Shown: piece by piece, positions 41,702 to 49,649 of the stretch
How positions within the stretch are numbered: position 1 is the first letter of the stretch
Layout: each line of letters begins with the position of its first letter
Source: Kineosporia rhizophila
GTDB lineage: Bacteria > Actinomycetota > Actinomycetes > Actinomycetales > Kineosporiaceae
NCBI RefSeq assembly: GCF_021277265.1
Contig: NZ_JAJSOH010000020.1
Location: forward strand, 62,001 to 126,000
DNA: 64,000 nucleotides
Reading direction: 5' to 3'
Program-made: the position numbers and the translations under genes
The notes under the pieces: generated by a model
The model's database searches: none
Told to the model about the DNA's origin: nothing
The model's input: the letters and a program-made list of their open reading frames with translations, nothing else

Positions 41702-42727
41702 TAGCCCGTCCCGCACCGTCCGGCCATGACCTACCCGGCTCACCCACCCGGCGAGCGCGGCCATACGCGCCAGTCGCTGGGTGGTGGGGCGACGTCTGCG
41801 GTCGTACATACCCAACCCGGCCGACAACGTCCCCTCGCTTACGCACTCGGCCAGCGTGACCGCGTCAATAATTGATTCGCAGGCGCCGCGGCCCAGATCA
41901 GGGGTCATGGCGTGGGCGGCGTCGCCGATCAGTGCGGTCGAACCCCGAACATAGGACGGCAGTGGCGGGGTCACGTAGATGTCGTGGCGGAGGATGTGGG
42001 TCTCCTTCACGGAATCCAGGACCCGACTGACGGGGTGCGCCCAGCCCTCGTACATCTCTCTCAGGGTGGTCAGTTCGTGGCCGGGGTGCTGAGATGCTGG
42101 TGGTGCGGTCGCGGCGGCGTACCAATTGGTGCGGCCGTGGTCATGGGGAGTGACGCCGAACTTCAGGCCCGGGCCCCAGACCTCGGTGAAGCTGTCGGTC
42201 GACATCCCCTCGACCACACCTCGCCAGGCGGTGGTGCCGGAGTACCGGGCCCGGTGGGCCGGCCCGAACAGGTGTTCGCGGGCCTGACTGAACACTCCGT
42301 CGGCGACCACCACCAGATCGGCCTCGAATCCTTCGAAGTGGCTGACCGGCCGCCCCAGCAGCACCTGCGCGCCGGCCGATACGGCGGCGTGGTGCAGGAT
42401 CGAGAGCAGGGTCGGGCGGGGCACCAGATAGACGTCGTCGCCGGCCCGTCGACGCATCCGGTCCAGGTCGAACCGGGCGATGGGGGAGCCGTCCGGCCGC
42501 AGGAACGCCCCGGCTTCCTGTCGTCGGCCGGCCTTGCGGATCTCCTCGCCGAGGCCGAGGACCTGCAGGGCGCGGAGGGCCTGTGGCCAGATGCCGAGGG
42601 CGGTGCCGGTGTCGGGAAGGGCCGGGTTGCGTTCGTGGACGGTCACCTGCCAGCCCTGTCGGCCCAGTGCGGCTGCCGCGGTCAGGCCGCCGATGCCTCC
42701 GCCGATGACGATCGCCTGTCGGGTCAT
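41666..42727 (-). CDS. FAD-dependent aromatic-type monooxygenase
   Basis: 353 residues from ATG 42727. The FAD-binding Rossmann motif AIVIGGGIGGLTAAAALGRQGWQVTVHER is at residues ~4-32; the GD motif is LIGDAAHAMTPDLGRGACESIIDAVTLAECV. The middle DG motif is VVVADGVFSQAREHLFG. It resembles TetX/salicylate-hydroxylase-type proteins. Gene and divergent TetR are separated by 64 bases carrying a large palindrome, so it is likely an inducible detoxification or modification enzyme. Substrate unknown. Confidence 0.9.
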   Translation of the reverse strand: MTRQAIVIGGGIGGLTAAAALGRQGWQVTVHERNPALPDTGTALGIWPQALRALQVLGLGEEIRKAGRRQEAGAFLRPDGSPIARFDLDRMRRRAGDDVYLVPRPTLLSILHHAAVSAGAQVLLGRPVSHFEGFEADLVVVADGVFSQAREHLFGPAHRARYSGTTAWRGVVEGMSTDSFTEVWGPGLKFGVTPHDHGRTNWYAAATAPPASQHPGHELTTLREMYEGWAHPVSRVLDSVKETHILRHDIYVTPPLPSYVRGSTALIGDAAHAMTPDLGRGACESIIDAVTLAECVSEGTLSAGLGMYDRRRRPTTQRLARMAALAGWVSRVGHGRTVRDGLLRVSMLAGPPS

Positions 42728-42738
42728 GTCAGCAAGGT

Positions 42739-42772
42739 ACAACAGGTGTTGTTATGAGACAACACCTGTTGT
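42739..42772. promoter_or_regulatory. Large perfect palindrome: TetR operator
   Basis: ACAACAGGTGTTGT (42739-42752) and ACAACACCTGTTGT (42759-42772) are exact reverse complements across TATGAG. Each arm is itself an inverted repeat, ACAAC-AGGT-GTTGT, so two tandem operators can be read. It fills the gap between the monooxygenase start (42727) and the TetR start (42792). Confidence 0.85.
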
Positions 42773-42791
42773 GTCGCTATAAGGTGGCGCG

Positions 42792-43355
42792 GTGCCCTCC
42801 CGTCGCGAAGAACTGCTCGATGCAGCCATCGAGGTGCTCGGCGGTCAGGGTGTGCGGGGTCTGACTCACCGGGCCGTGGATGCCGCAGCGGGAACGCCGG
42901 CCGGGGCCACGGCGAACTACTTCAAGACGCGTGAGTCGCTGCTCGGGGCGATCGCCGAACGCTTTGCCGAGCGGGACGCCCAGGCCTGGGAGGCGATCGC
43001 AGGTCTGATCCGGCCGACCACCTCCGCCGAACTCGCGGCGGCCCTGACCGCCTACGTCCAACGAGCCCTCGGCCCCGACCGAGCGGTGACGGTGGCCCGC
43101 TTCGGCCTGTTCGTCGAAGCGGCGTTACGCCCCGACCTGCAAGAGCGACTGGCCGGGCCGAGCCGTGAGCTCCGGCAGTGGGCCACGGAATGGCTCAGCG
43201 GCATCGGTTCTGCCGAACCGGCGGCCGAATGCAATGCGCTGATGGACTATCTCGACGGCCTCATGCTGCACCACCTGGCCTTCCCTCCGCTGGAGGACGA
43301 TCTGAAAGAAGCCGTGACCAAGGGTGTTCGAAGACTCTGCACCTACGACTCCTGA
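42792..43355 (+). CDS. TetR-family regulator of the monooxygenase
   Basis: 187 residues. The HTH is REELLDAAIEVLGGQGVRGLTHRAVDAAAGTPAGATANYFKTRESLL. The remaining domain (TAYVQRALGPDRAVTVARFGLFVEAALRPDLQERL) is a helix bundle. It is divergent from the FAD monooxygenase and would bind the palindrome at 42739-42772 to repress both promoters until an effector binds. Confidence 0.9.
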   Translation: MPSRREELLDAAIEVLGGQGVRGLTHRAVDAAAGTPAGATANYFKTRESLLGAIAERFAERDAQAWEAIAGLIRPTTSAELAAALTAYVQRALGPDRAVTVARFGLFVEAALRPDLQERLAGPSRELRQWATEWLSGIGSAEPAAECNALMDYLDGLMLHHLAFPPLEDDLKEAVTKGVRRLCTYDS

Positions 43356-43448
43356 CGCTCGCGGAAACATTGATCTAGGCCGCATTTAACCCTCCTTAGT
43401 CACCAGGCCCCTTACCTTCGGGCGCGTTACAGAGCGCTCAGCCGGCGA

Positions 43449-43465
43449 ACTACGCGCTGCGTAGT
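43449..43465. repeat. Short stem-loop before the GH114-like gene
   Basis: ACTACGC (43449-43455) and GCGTAGT (43459-43465) pair over a GCT loop, in the 170 bases between the TetR stop and the GH114-like gene. It may end TetR transcription or be part of the next gene's leader. Confidence 0.4.
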
Positions 43466-43525
43466 CGGTCCGGCACCGGTCGCCAGGGGTCAGCCCGAGG
43501 CGGGGTGTTCTGGGGTAGGAAGAGC

Positions 43526-44449
43526 ATGAGCAACAAGCGCACGCACCGTCGACGCATCCTCGTGGCCTCGGCGGCCGGGCTGGTCCTGCTGCTGGGGGTC
43601 GGGTCGTATGCCACTGCCAGTGCGGCCAATCCCTGGCGCGACCGCGGTGGGCGTGGGGCTGAGCGCCCCACGCCGGTTCAGACCACCACCCCAGCCGCCA
43701 CTGCGGCTGCGGACACGGAGGTGACGCTGCCTCCGGCCAACGGGCAGTTCGACTACCAGATCGGCGGTGCCTACACGCCCGTGGCCGCGGTGAAGATCGT
43801 CGACCGGGACCGGGAGGCGAAGCCGGCCTCGGGCAAGTACAACATCTGCTACGTCAACGCTTTCCAGACTCAGCCGAGCGAAGCCGACTTCTGGACGGGG
43901 AGCCACGACGACCTGCTGCTGAAGACGGCGGACGGGGACTACGTGGAGGACTCCGAGTGGGGCGAGTTCCTGCTCGACACCTCTACCGAGGCCAAGCGCA
44001 AGGCCCTGGCCGCGGTCGTGGGCGAGTGGATCGACGGCTGCGCGGCGGCCGGGTTCGATGCTGTGGAGCCGGACAACCTCGACACCTACACCCGCTCGGA
44101 CGACCTGCTGAGCAAGGACGACAACGTGGCGTTCGCGGCCTTGCTGGCCGAGCGGGCCCACGACGCCGGTCTGGCCATCGCCCAGAAGAACACGGCCGAG
44201 CTGGACCAGAGCGATGCGAAGGCAGCCGGTTTCGACTTCGCCATCGCGGAGGAGTGCCAGGTCTGGAAGGAGTGCGACGCCTACACGGACATCTACGGCG
44301 ATCAGGTGTACGAGATCGAGTACACCGACAACGGCCAGGCTGCCTACACCAAGGCCTGCGCTTCCCAGGGCAAGGAGATCTCGGTGATCCTGCGAGACCG
44401 CAAGGTCGTTCCCTCGGGCAAGTCGGCCTACCGCTACCAGTCCTGCTGA
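43526..44449 (+). CDS. Secreted GH114-like endo-alpha-1,4-polygalactosaminidase
   Basis: 307 residues from ATG 43526 with AGGAAGA upstream. A basic n-region and hydrophobic segment (RRRILVASAAGLVLLLGVGSYATASA) make a Sec signal peptide, followed by a Thr/Ala/Pro linker. The catalytic part has FDYQIGGAYTPVAAVKIVDRD, YNICYVNAFQTQPSEADFW, WIDGCAAAGFDAVEPDNLDTY and GLAIAQKNTAELDQSDAKAAGFDFAIAEECQVW. The motif 'A-V-E-x-D-N' with acidic residues at strand ends, and the 'K-N' loop, match the TM1410/GH114 family that hydrolyses alpha-1,4-galactosamine polymers. Probably degrades bacterial or fungal exopolysaccharide. Confidence 0.88.
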   Translation: MSNKRTHRRRILVASAAGLVLLLGVGSYATASAANPWRDRGGRGAERPTPVQTTTPAATAAADTEVTLPPANGQFDYQIGGAYTPVAAVKIVDRDREAKPASGKYNICYVNAFQTQPSEADFWTGSHDDLLLKTADGDYVEDSEWGEFLLDTSTEAKRKALAAVVGEWIDGCAAAGFDAVEPDNLDTYTRSDDLLSKDDNVAFAALLAERAHDAGLAIAQKNTAELDQSDAKAAGFDFAIAEECQVWKECDAYTDIYGDQVYEIEYTDNGQAAYTKACASQGKEISVILRDRKVVPSGKSAYRYQSC

Positions 44450-44545
44450 TCCCGGCCGGCGAGCTCGTCGTCGTGTGGCGGCTCGGGTTCAGGCGGTTAC
44501 CGTGGGGACGACCCGTTCGGCAAGGCCGCTGATCCGGAGGATGCC

Positions 44546-44782
44546 ATGAGTGAACCCGCCGCCGAAAATGTTTCGCCTCAGGACGAGGGCCAGAGCGTGG
44601 GCCAGGCCGATGCCGTCGCCGATGCGGAGGCCGCCGGGGCCGAGGCCTCTCCCGAGCTCCGCTTCGACGGCAACGCCGAGTTGGGCGAGAACGACCGGGC
44701 CTTCGTCGAGGAGGGCGGGGAGCCGGTGGGTGCGGCCGACGCCGAGGCCGACGCGGCGCAGGCGGGCGCCGACGAGTCCTGA
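44546..44782 (+). CDS. Small acidic Ala/Glu/Asp-rich protein
   Basis: 78 residues from ATG 44546, with a perfect GGAGG at 44537-44541. Almost entirely Ala, Glu, Asp and Gly (AEAAGAEASPELRFDGNAELGENDRAFVEEGGEPVGAADAEAD), hence disordered and strongly acidic. No family recognised. The strong ribosome site and a terminator directly behind it argue that it is a real gene. Confidence 0.6.
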   Translation: MSEPAAENVSPQDEGQSVGQADAVADAEAAGAEASPELRFDGNAELGENDRAFVEEGGEPVGAADAEADAAQAGADES

Positions 44783-44788
44783 CCGCGT

Positions 44789-44820
44789 GAGCTGACCGCC
44801 GGGATCCGGGCGGTCAGCTC
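44789..44820. terminator. Bidirectional terminator hairpin
   Basis: GAGCTGACCGCC (44789-44800) and GGCGGTCAGCTC (44809-44820) form a perfect 12-base stem with an eight-base loop. It lies in the 54 bases between the stop of the acidic protein gene and the stop of the convergent lectin-like gene, so it may serve both. Confidence 0.75.
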
Positions 44821-44836
44821 TGCCGCGGCTGCGAGC

Positions 44837-45187
44837 TCAGGCCCGCCAGGTCCAGTAGTAGGCGGTGTTGCAGCTGATCTGCTTGATCTGGGTGCCTGCC
44901 CCGGCCGGCACCAGAGTGTCCAGACAGAGCCCGGTGCGCCGGTTCTGCAGACGGTAGTAGTCCAGCCCGCCGACGCTCTTGCGGTTGATCGGCTTCCATT
45001 CGCTGTTGGTCGTGACCAGCGTGCACTGCATCTGGACCGCCGGAGCGCTCGAGAGCACCACGTCACCGCGGATGGTCAGGCACTTGAGGGTGCGCACGTT
45101 CTTGATCTGGTAGTAGCCGCTGCTGGTGTCGTGAAAGAAGGGTAGACCGCGTCTTCTCATCACCGGGATTCCCACCTCTCGCGACAA
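44837..45187 (-). CDS. Ricin B-type beta-trefoil lectin-like protein
   Basis: Up to 116 residues (start at 45187, with ATG 45160 as an alternative). The repeats YYQIKNVRTLKCLTIRGDV, WKPINRKSVGGLDYYRLQNRRTGLCLDTLV and QIKQISCNTAYYWTW are ricin-lectin subdomains with paired cysteines. Only about two and a half subdomains are present, and no convincing signal peptide exists in front, although such lectins are usually secreted. It is therefore either a truncated gene or an intracellular lectin fold. Confidence 0.6.
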   Translation of the reverse strand: MSREVGIPVMRRRGLPFFHDTSSGYYQIKNVRTLKCLTIRGDVVLSSAPAVQMQCTLVTTNSEWKPINRKSVGGLDYYRLQNRRTGLCLDTLVPAGAGTQIKQISCNTAYYWTWRA

Positions 45188-45318
45188 CCTTGTCGATCAA
45201 GGCGAAATTAGCAGGAATGTCCGTTTACGGGAATGGGGTCGGGGACCGGTCGGATTGCGATCGAGAAGGGGGCGCAGGAGGGTCGGGCGCAGTCGTCCCT
45301 GAGGAGAGGATCGAGATC

Positions 45319-46116
45319 ATGCCCTTCGAACCGCGCCGGGCCATCGTGACCGCAGGTGATTCCGGGATCGGCCGGGCGGTGGCCGTTGCGTTGGCCGACG
45401 CCGGCCTGGACGTGGCCCTCACCTGGCACACCGACCAGGAAGGCGCCGAGCGCACCGCCGAGGAGGTCCGGGGGCTGGGGCGCCGGGCGGTGACGGCTCA
45501 CCTGGACACCGCTGATCTGCCCGGGTGCGGGGATGTGATCGACCGGCTGGCGGACGAGCTGGGTGGCGTCGACGTGTTCGTCAACAACGCCGGAACCGGC
45601 GACGGGAAACCTTTCCTGGAGCTGGATTACGAGACCTGGCGGCAGACCGTGGCCACCGATCTGGACGGCGCGTTCGTCTGCATCCAGCGGGCGGCCCGGC
45701 GGATGGTCGCGGCCGGGAGCGAGGGCCGGATCATTGCGATCACCAGTGTGCACGAGACCCAGCCGCGGGTCGGCTCGTCGGCGTACGACGCGTCCAAACA
45801 CGGTCTGGGCGGCCTGATCAAGACCATTGCCCTGGAGCTGGGCCAGTACGGCATCACCGCCAACAGTGTTGCTCCGGGCGAGATCGCTACCCCGATGACC
45901 GGCCAGACGGATGTGGACCCGCACCAGGTGCACCGTCCGGGTGTGCCGCTGGGGCGGCCGGGCGATGCCCGTGAGATTGCTGCTGTGGTGGCCTTCCTGG
46001 CTTCGCCGGCCTCGAGTTACGTCACCGGCGCCTCGTGGGCGGTGGACGGGGGCATGCTGCAGATGGGGCCGCAGGCCGGCTCTCACATCACCAGCGACGA
46101 GTGGCGTCAGGTCTGA
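45319..46116 (+). CDS. SDR-family oxidoreductase
   Basis: 265 residues from ATG 45319 (GGAGAGGA upstream). The classical short-chain dehydrogenase pattern is complete: RAIVTAGDSGIGRAVAVALA (TGxxxGxG-type), VDVFVNNAGTGDG, the catalytic Ser in IIAITSVHETQP, YDASKHGLGGLIKTIALEL with the YxxxK pair, and the C-terminal ASSYVTGASWAVDGGM. The first motif has A in place of the first G (TAGDSG). Substrate is unknown and no pathway neighbour is adjacent. Confidence 0.92.
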   Translation: MPFEPRRAIVTAGDSGIGRAVAVALADAGLDVALTWHTDQEGAERTAEEVRGLGRRAVTAHLDTADLPGCGDVIDRLADELGGVDVFVNNAGTGDGKPFLELDYETWRQTVATDLDGAFVCIQRAARRMVAAGSEGRIIAITSVHETQPRVGSSAYDASKHGLGGLIKTIALELGQYGITANSVAPGEIATPMTGQTDVDPHQVHRPGVPLGRPGDAREIAAVVAFLASPASSYVTGASWAVDGGMLQMGPQAGSHITSDEWRQV

Positions 46117-46339
46117 GATCAGCCGCTACGGCCGTCCTGGAGTGCATACTTCGGGGCGGCCGCAGCGTTTTGGTCCGCTTGCTGCCGTTCTGCTGTCTTT
46201 GCCGTTGCGGGACGGTCAGGCTCTCCTAGTCTTCTGCAGGAGCGGGGTCGCAGGTCGGCCTGCGCCTGTGAAGGTCGAACAGCGGCCTTGAGCGGCACCG
46301 ACGGCCAGCCTCGAGCTGGTCGGGTTTCGGAGCGAAGAC

Positions 46340-46858
46340 ATGGAACAGCCCAGGGCCACGGACCAGGCCGGGACGAAGCACAAGATCGGTACCCTCGTCG
46401 GCGCGACCGGGGTGGTGGCCGGGGTGGCGACCGCGGTACGGCGACGGATCGCTTCTCGCGACTCGCTCGTTCCTGACTGGCAGGATGATCCGTCACGGTG
46501 GATGGTGGTGACGGTCTACCGAACTGGTGGCGACAGTGGGCCTTTGGTGCTGCCGGAACCTTTGCGGGCGTGGGGCGATTCGATCGAGGCGCGTACTGCG
46601 ACCGCGCCCGGCGGGCGCGGTACGGAACTTGCGGTGCGGTTGCGTGATCCGCAGACCGACACCGTGCCCGACCTGCCGGAAGAGCTCGACGGGACCACGC
46701 CCGTCCAAAAGCTTCGTTCTGCTCTTCGGCGCTCCAAGCAGCTGCTGGAGACCGGCGAGGTGCTGAGGGCTACTGCCCCCGGCACCTCCGAGCCGACGGC
46801 GTTGAATGCGCCGCTGCGCGCGGCAACTTCGGCTTCGGGCGGGGAGGGACGGCTGTGA
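46340..46858 (+). CDS. Conserved hypothetical protein coupled to zinc dehydrogenase
   Basis: 172 residues. One hydrophobic helix near the N-terminus (KIGTLVGATGVVAGVATAV), then RWMVVTVYRTGGDSGPLVLPEPLRAWGDSIEARTATAPGGRGTELAVRL and a C-terminal basic helix RSALRRSKQLLETGEVLRA ending GGEGRL. Similar proteins are found beside glutathione-independent formaldehyde-dehydrogenase-like zinc dehydrogenases in actinobacteria; I recognise that pairing but no function. The beta-rich core suggests an SRPBCC-like fold. Its TGA overlaps the dehydrogenase GTG. Confidence 0.65.
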   Translation: MEQPRATDQAGTKHKIGTLVGATGVVAGVATAVRRRIASRDSLVPDWQDDPSRWMVVTVYRTGGDSGPLVLPEPLRAWGDSIEARTATAPGGRGTELAVRLRDPQTDTVPDLPEELDGTTPVQKLRSALRRSKQLLETGEVLRATAPGTSEPTALNAPLRAATSASGGEGRL

Positions 46859-48030
46859 GGGCGCTGACCTGGGCCGGAGTGAACGAGGTCGAGGTCCGTG
46901 AGGTGCCCGACCCGCGCATCCTCAACGACGGCGACGTCGTTCTGCGGGTTCAGCGCAGCGCCGCCTGCGGTTCCGACCTGCACCTGCTGGGCGGCTACAT
47001 CCCGTTCATGGAGCGCGGAGACGTGCTCGGGCACGAGTTCATCGGCGAGGTGGTCGAGGCCGGGCCCGCCGTGCGCAAGCACGCCGTGGGCGACCGGGTG
47101 GTGGTGTCTTCGTTCATCGCGTGCGGCCGATGCTGGTACTGCCACCAGAAACTGTTCTCGCTGTGCGACAACGGCAACACCAACCCGTCCATCACCGATG
47201 CTCTTTGGGGCGGCACGCCCGGTGGGTGTTTCGGGTACTCCCATGCACTGGGCGGTTTCGCCGGCAGTCACGCCGAGTACGTGCGCGTTCCCTACGCCGA
47301 CGTCGGCGCATTCGCCGTGCCTGAGGGCGTTTCGACCGAGCGCGCCCTGTTCGCCTCGGACGCGGTGGCGACGGGATGGACGGGTGCGGATCTGGCCGGC
47401 ACCGGGCCGGGCGACATCGTGGCCGTATGGGGTGCCGGTGCGGTTGGTCAGATGGCCGCCCGTGCAGCCATTCTGCGCGGCGCCGAGCGGGTGATCGTGA
47501 TCGACCGGCTGGACTACCGTCTCGCGCAGGCCGAGTCGGTCATCGGCGCCGAGGTGCTGAACTACGAGAAGACGTCGGTCGAGGCCGAACTGCTGGAGCG
47601 CACCGGTGGGCGCGGGCCGGACATCTGCATCGAGGCGGTCGGCATGGAGGCCGACGGTCCGGGCGGGCAGACCCTCTACGACCGCACGAAGCAGCAGTTG
47701 CGGTTGCAGACCGACCGCCCGGCCGCCGTCCGGCAGGCCATCCACGCCTGCCGCAAGGGCGGAACGGTCTTCGTGCTGGGCGTTTTCGCCGGGGTGGTGG
47801 ACAAGTTCCCGCTCGGCGCCCTGGTGAACAAGGGCCTGACCGTCCAGGGTGCTCAGATGCACGGCCAGCGGTACATCCCCGAGATCCTGGAGCGGATGGC
47901 CCGCGACGAGATCGTCACCGAGCACCTGGCCACCCACGTGCTGCCGCTGGAGCAGGGCCAGCACGGCTACGACATCTTCAAGGCCAAGGCCGACGGGAAC
48001 GTGCGGACGGTGTTCGCGCCCAACGGCTGA
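46855..48030 (+). CDS. Zinc-dependent dehydrogenase (formaldehyde-dehydrogenase-like)
   Basis: 391 residues. Catalytic zinc motif GHEFIGEVVEAGPAV; structural-zinc region CGRCWYCHQKLFSLCD; NAD-binding VAVWGAGAVGQMAARAAI. The long insertion DRTKQQLRLQTDRPAAVRQAIHACRKGG is typical of the glutathione-independent formaldehyde dehydrogenase group. GTG 46855 overlaps the upstream stop (GTGA). Substrate might be an aldehyde or a small alcohol; there is no C1 gene nearby to fix it. Confidence 0.9.
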   Translation: MRALTWAGVNEVEVREVPDPRILNDGDVVLRVQRSAACGSDLHLLGGYIPFMERGDVLGHEFIGEVVEAGPAVRKHAVGDRVVVSSFIACGRCWYCHQKLFSLCDNGNTNPSITDALWGGTPGGCFGYSHALGGFAGSHAEYVRVPYADVGAFAVPEGVSTERALFASDAVATGWTGADLAGTGPGDIVAVWGAGAVGQMAARAAILRGAERVIVIDRLDYRLAQAESVIGAEVLNYEKTSVEAELLERTGGRGPDICIEAVGMEADGPGGQTLYDRTKQQLRLQTDRPAAVRQAIHACRKGGTVFVLGVFAGVVDKFPLGALVNKGLTVQGAQMHGQRYIPEILERMARDEIVTEHLATHVLPLEQGQHGYDIFKAKADGNVRTVFAPNG

Positions 48031-48050
48031 GCCGCCGATGGGGCAGACCT

Positions 48051-49604
48051 TCAGGTCGGCTCGGGAGTGGGCAGATGGGCGGCGGAGACAACCCGGTCGC
48101 GCCCGGTGCGCTTGGCCTTGTACAGGGCGCTGTCGGCCCGCTTCATGAGGGAGTCCAGGCTGGTCTCGCGGTCCCACTGGCAGTAGCCGATGGAGATGGT
48201 CTGGTCGTGGGGCATGGCCCGGCGCACCCGGTCCAGGACCATCTGGGCGGCAGCGTCCTGGCAGCCGGGCAGGGCGATCGCGAACTCCTCCCCACCCCAG
48301 CGGGCAACGACGTCCTCAGTGCGCAGTTGGGTCCGGATCGCCTGGGCCACCTCGCGCAGCAGGACGTCGCCCTCGAGGTGACCGTGGGCGTCGTTGTAGG
48401 CCTTGAAGTGGTCGACGTCGGCCACGGCCACGACGAAGGGGGTGTGGGTTCGGCGGGCGCTCGCGGCCAGGGCGGTCAGGCGTTCCTCCCACGCACGCCG
48501 GTTGGGCAGGGCGGTGAGCTGGTCGGTGCCGGCCAGGTCCTCGTAGCGGCGTAGCAGGGCATCGTGCTGTAGAGCGAAGGCGGACTCGTCGGCCAGCAGG
48601 GCGACCGCCGCCAGCTGGCGCTCACTCAGGTCGGTGCGTACCTGGTCCCAGCTGACCGACAGCAGCCCGACCACGTCCTCATTGGCCTTGATCGGCTGGA
48701 AGAGGATGGACCGGGCGCCGATCTGGTTCACCAGATCCTGGTTGATCGCCGGGTGCTCCTGCGCGTGTTCGATGAACAGCGGCTGCCCCTCACGCCACAC
48801 GGTCGCGGCGACCTCGACCTCGACGAAGGGGTAGCTGGTCCCGATCAGGCCGTGGTCGCAGGAGCCGGTGATGACCAGGTGACCGGGCCGGTCGAGTTCG
48901 AGCATGCTGGCCGTCTGGGCGCCGCCGATGTCGACCAGCGCCTTGACGATGGCCGAGCGGGCGTCGGTGCCGGCCAGGATCTGGCGGGTCATGCCACTGA
49001 TCGCGGCCAGGTTCGCCTGGCTGTCGGCCAGGGCCGCCTCGGCCCGGCGCCGTTCGGTGATCTCGACGGCCTGCTCGATGGTGATGCGCCGCAGTTCCAG
49101 CTGGGTGGAGACCTGGCCGGCCAGGGTGCGCATCTGGTCGCGCTGCAGGGGAGTCAGGGAGCGCGGGGCGGTGTCCAGCAGGCAGAGGGTGCCCAGGATC
49201 CGGCCCTGGCTGGTGGAGATCGGGAAGCCCGCGTAGAAGGCGATCTGCGGGGGACCGGTGACCAGGGGGTTGTCCCGGAACCGCGGGTCGAGGCGGGCGT
49301 CGGGTACCTCGAGCTCGGCCCGGTCGCGCACCACGTGGTCGCAGAAGGCGATGTCCCGGTCGGTCGAGCACAGGTCCGTGCCGACCTTGGCCTTGAACCA
49401 CTGCCGCTGTTCGTCGATCAGCGACACCAGCGAGATCGGGCACCCGGTGACCTGCGAGGCCAGCGTCACCAGCGCGTCGAATCCCGGTTCGGACGGGGTG
49501 TCGAGAATGTTCAGGGAGTGAAGTTCGGCCAGGCGCTCGGCCTCGGCAGACGTCGCCGCGGCGGTGCGGGACGCCTGGGCTGGACTGCTGTCGCCGGTCG
49601 TCAT
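48051..49604 (-). CDS. GAF-GAF-GGDEF diguanylate cyclase
   Basis: 517 residues from ATG 49604. A first GAF (~25-175: LNILDTPSEPGFDALVTLASQVTGCPISLVSLIDEQRQWFKA) senses redox, ligand or photic input; a coiled-coil (TIEQAVEITERRRAEAALADSQ) leads to a second GAF (~205-350) and then the GGDEF domain. The active site is WGGEEFAIAL and the inhibitory I-site RTED lies five residues before it, so c-di-GMP feedback is intact. Makes c-di-GMP in the cytoplasm. No phosphodiesterase is adjacent. Confidence 0.92.
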   Translation of the reverse strand: MTTGDSSPAQASRTAAATSAEAERLAELHSLNILDTPSEPGFDALVTLASQVTGCPISLVSLIDEQRQWFKAKVGTDLCSTDRDIAFCDHVVRDRAELEVPDARLDPRFRDNPLVTGPPQIAFYAGFPISTSQGRILGTLCLLDTAPRSLTPLQRDQMRTLAGQVSTQLELRRITIEQAVEITERRRAEAALADSQANLAAISGMTRQILAGTDARSAIVKALVDIGGAQTASMLELDRPGHLVITGSCDHGLIGTSYPFVEVEVAATVWREGQPLFIEHAQEHPAINQDLVNQIGARSILFQPIKANEDVVGLLSVSWDQVRTDLSERQLAAVALLADESAFALQHDALLRRYEDLAGTDQLTALPNRRAWEERLTALAASARRTHTPFVVAVADVDHFKAYNDAHGHLEGDVLLREVAQAIRTQLRTEDVVARWGGEEFAIALPGCQDAAAQMVLDRVRRAMPHDQTISIGYCQWDRETSLDSLMKRADSALYKAKRTGRDRVVSAAHLPTPEPT

Positions 49605-49649
49605 GTTGCCCAGGAGTATCGGCACGTCGGCCGGGCGGGCTGACGTTCT

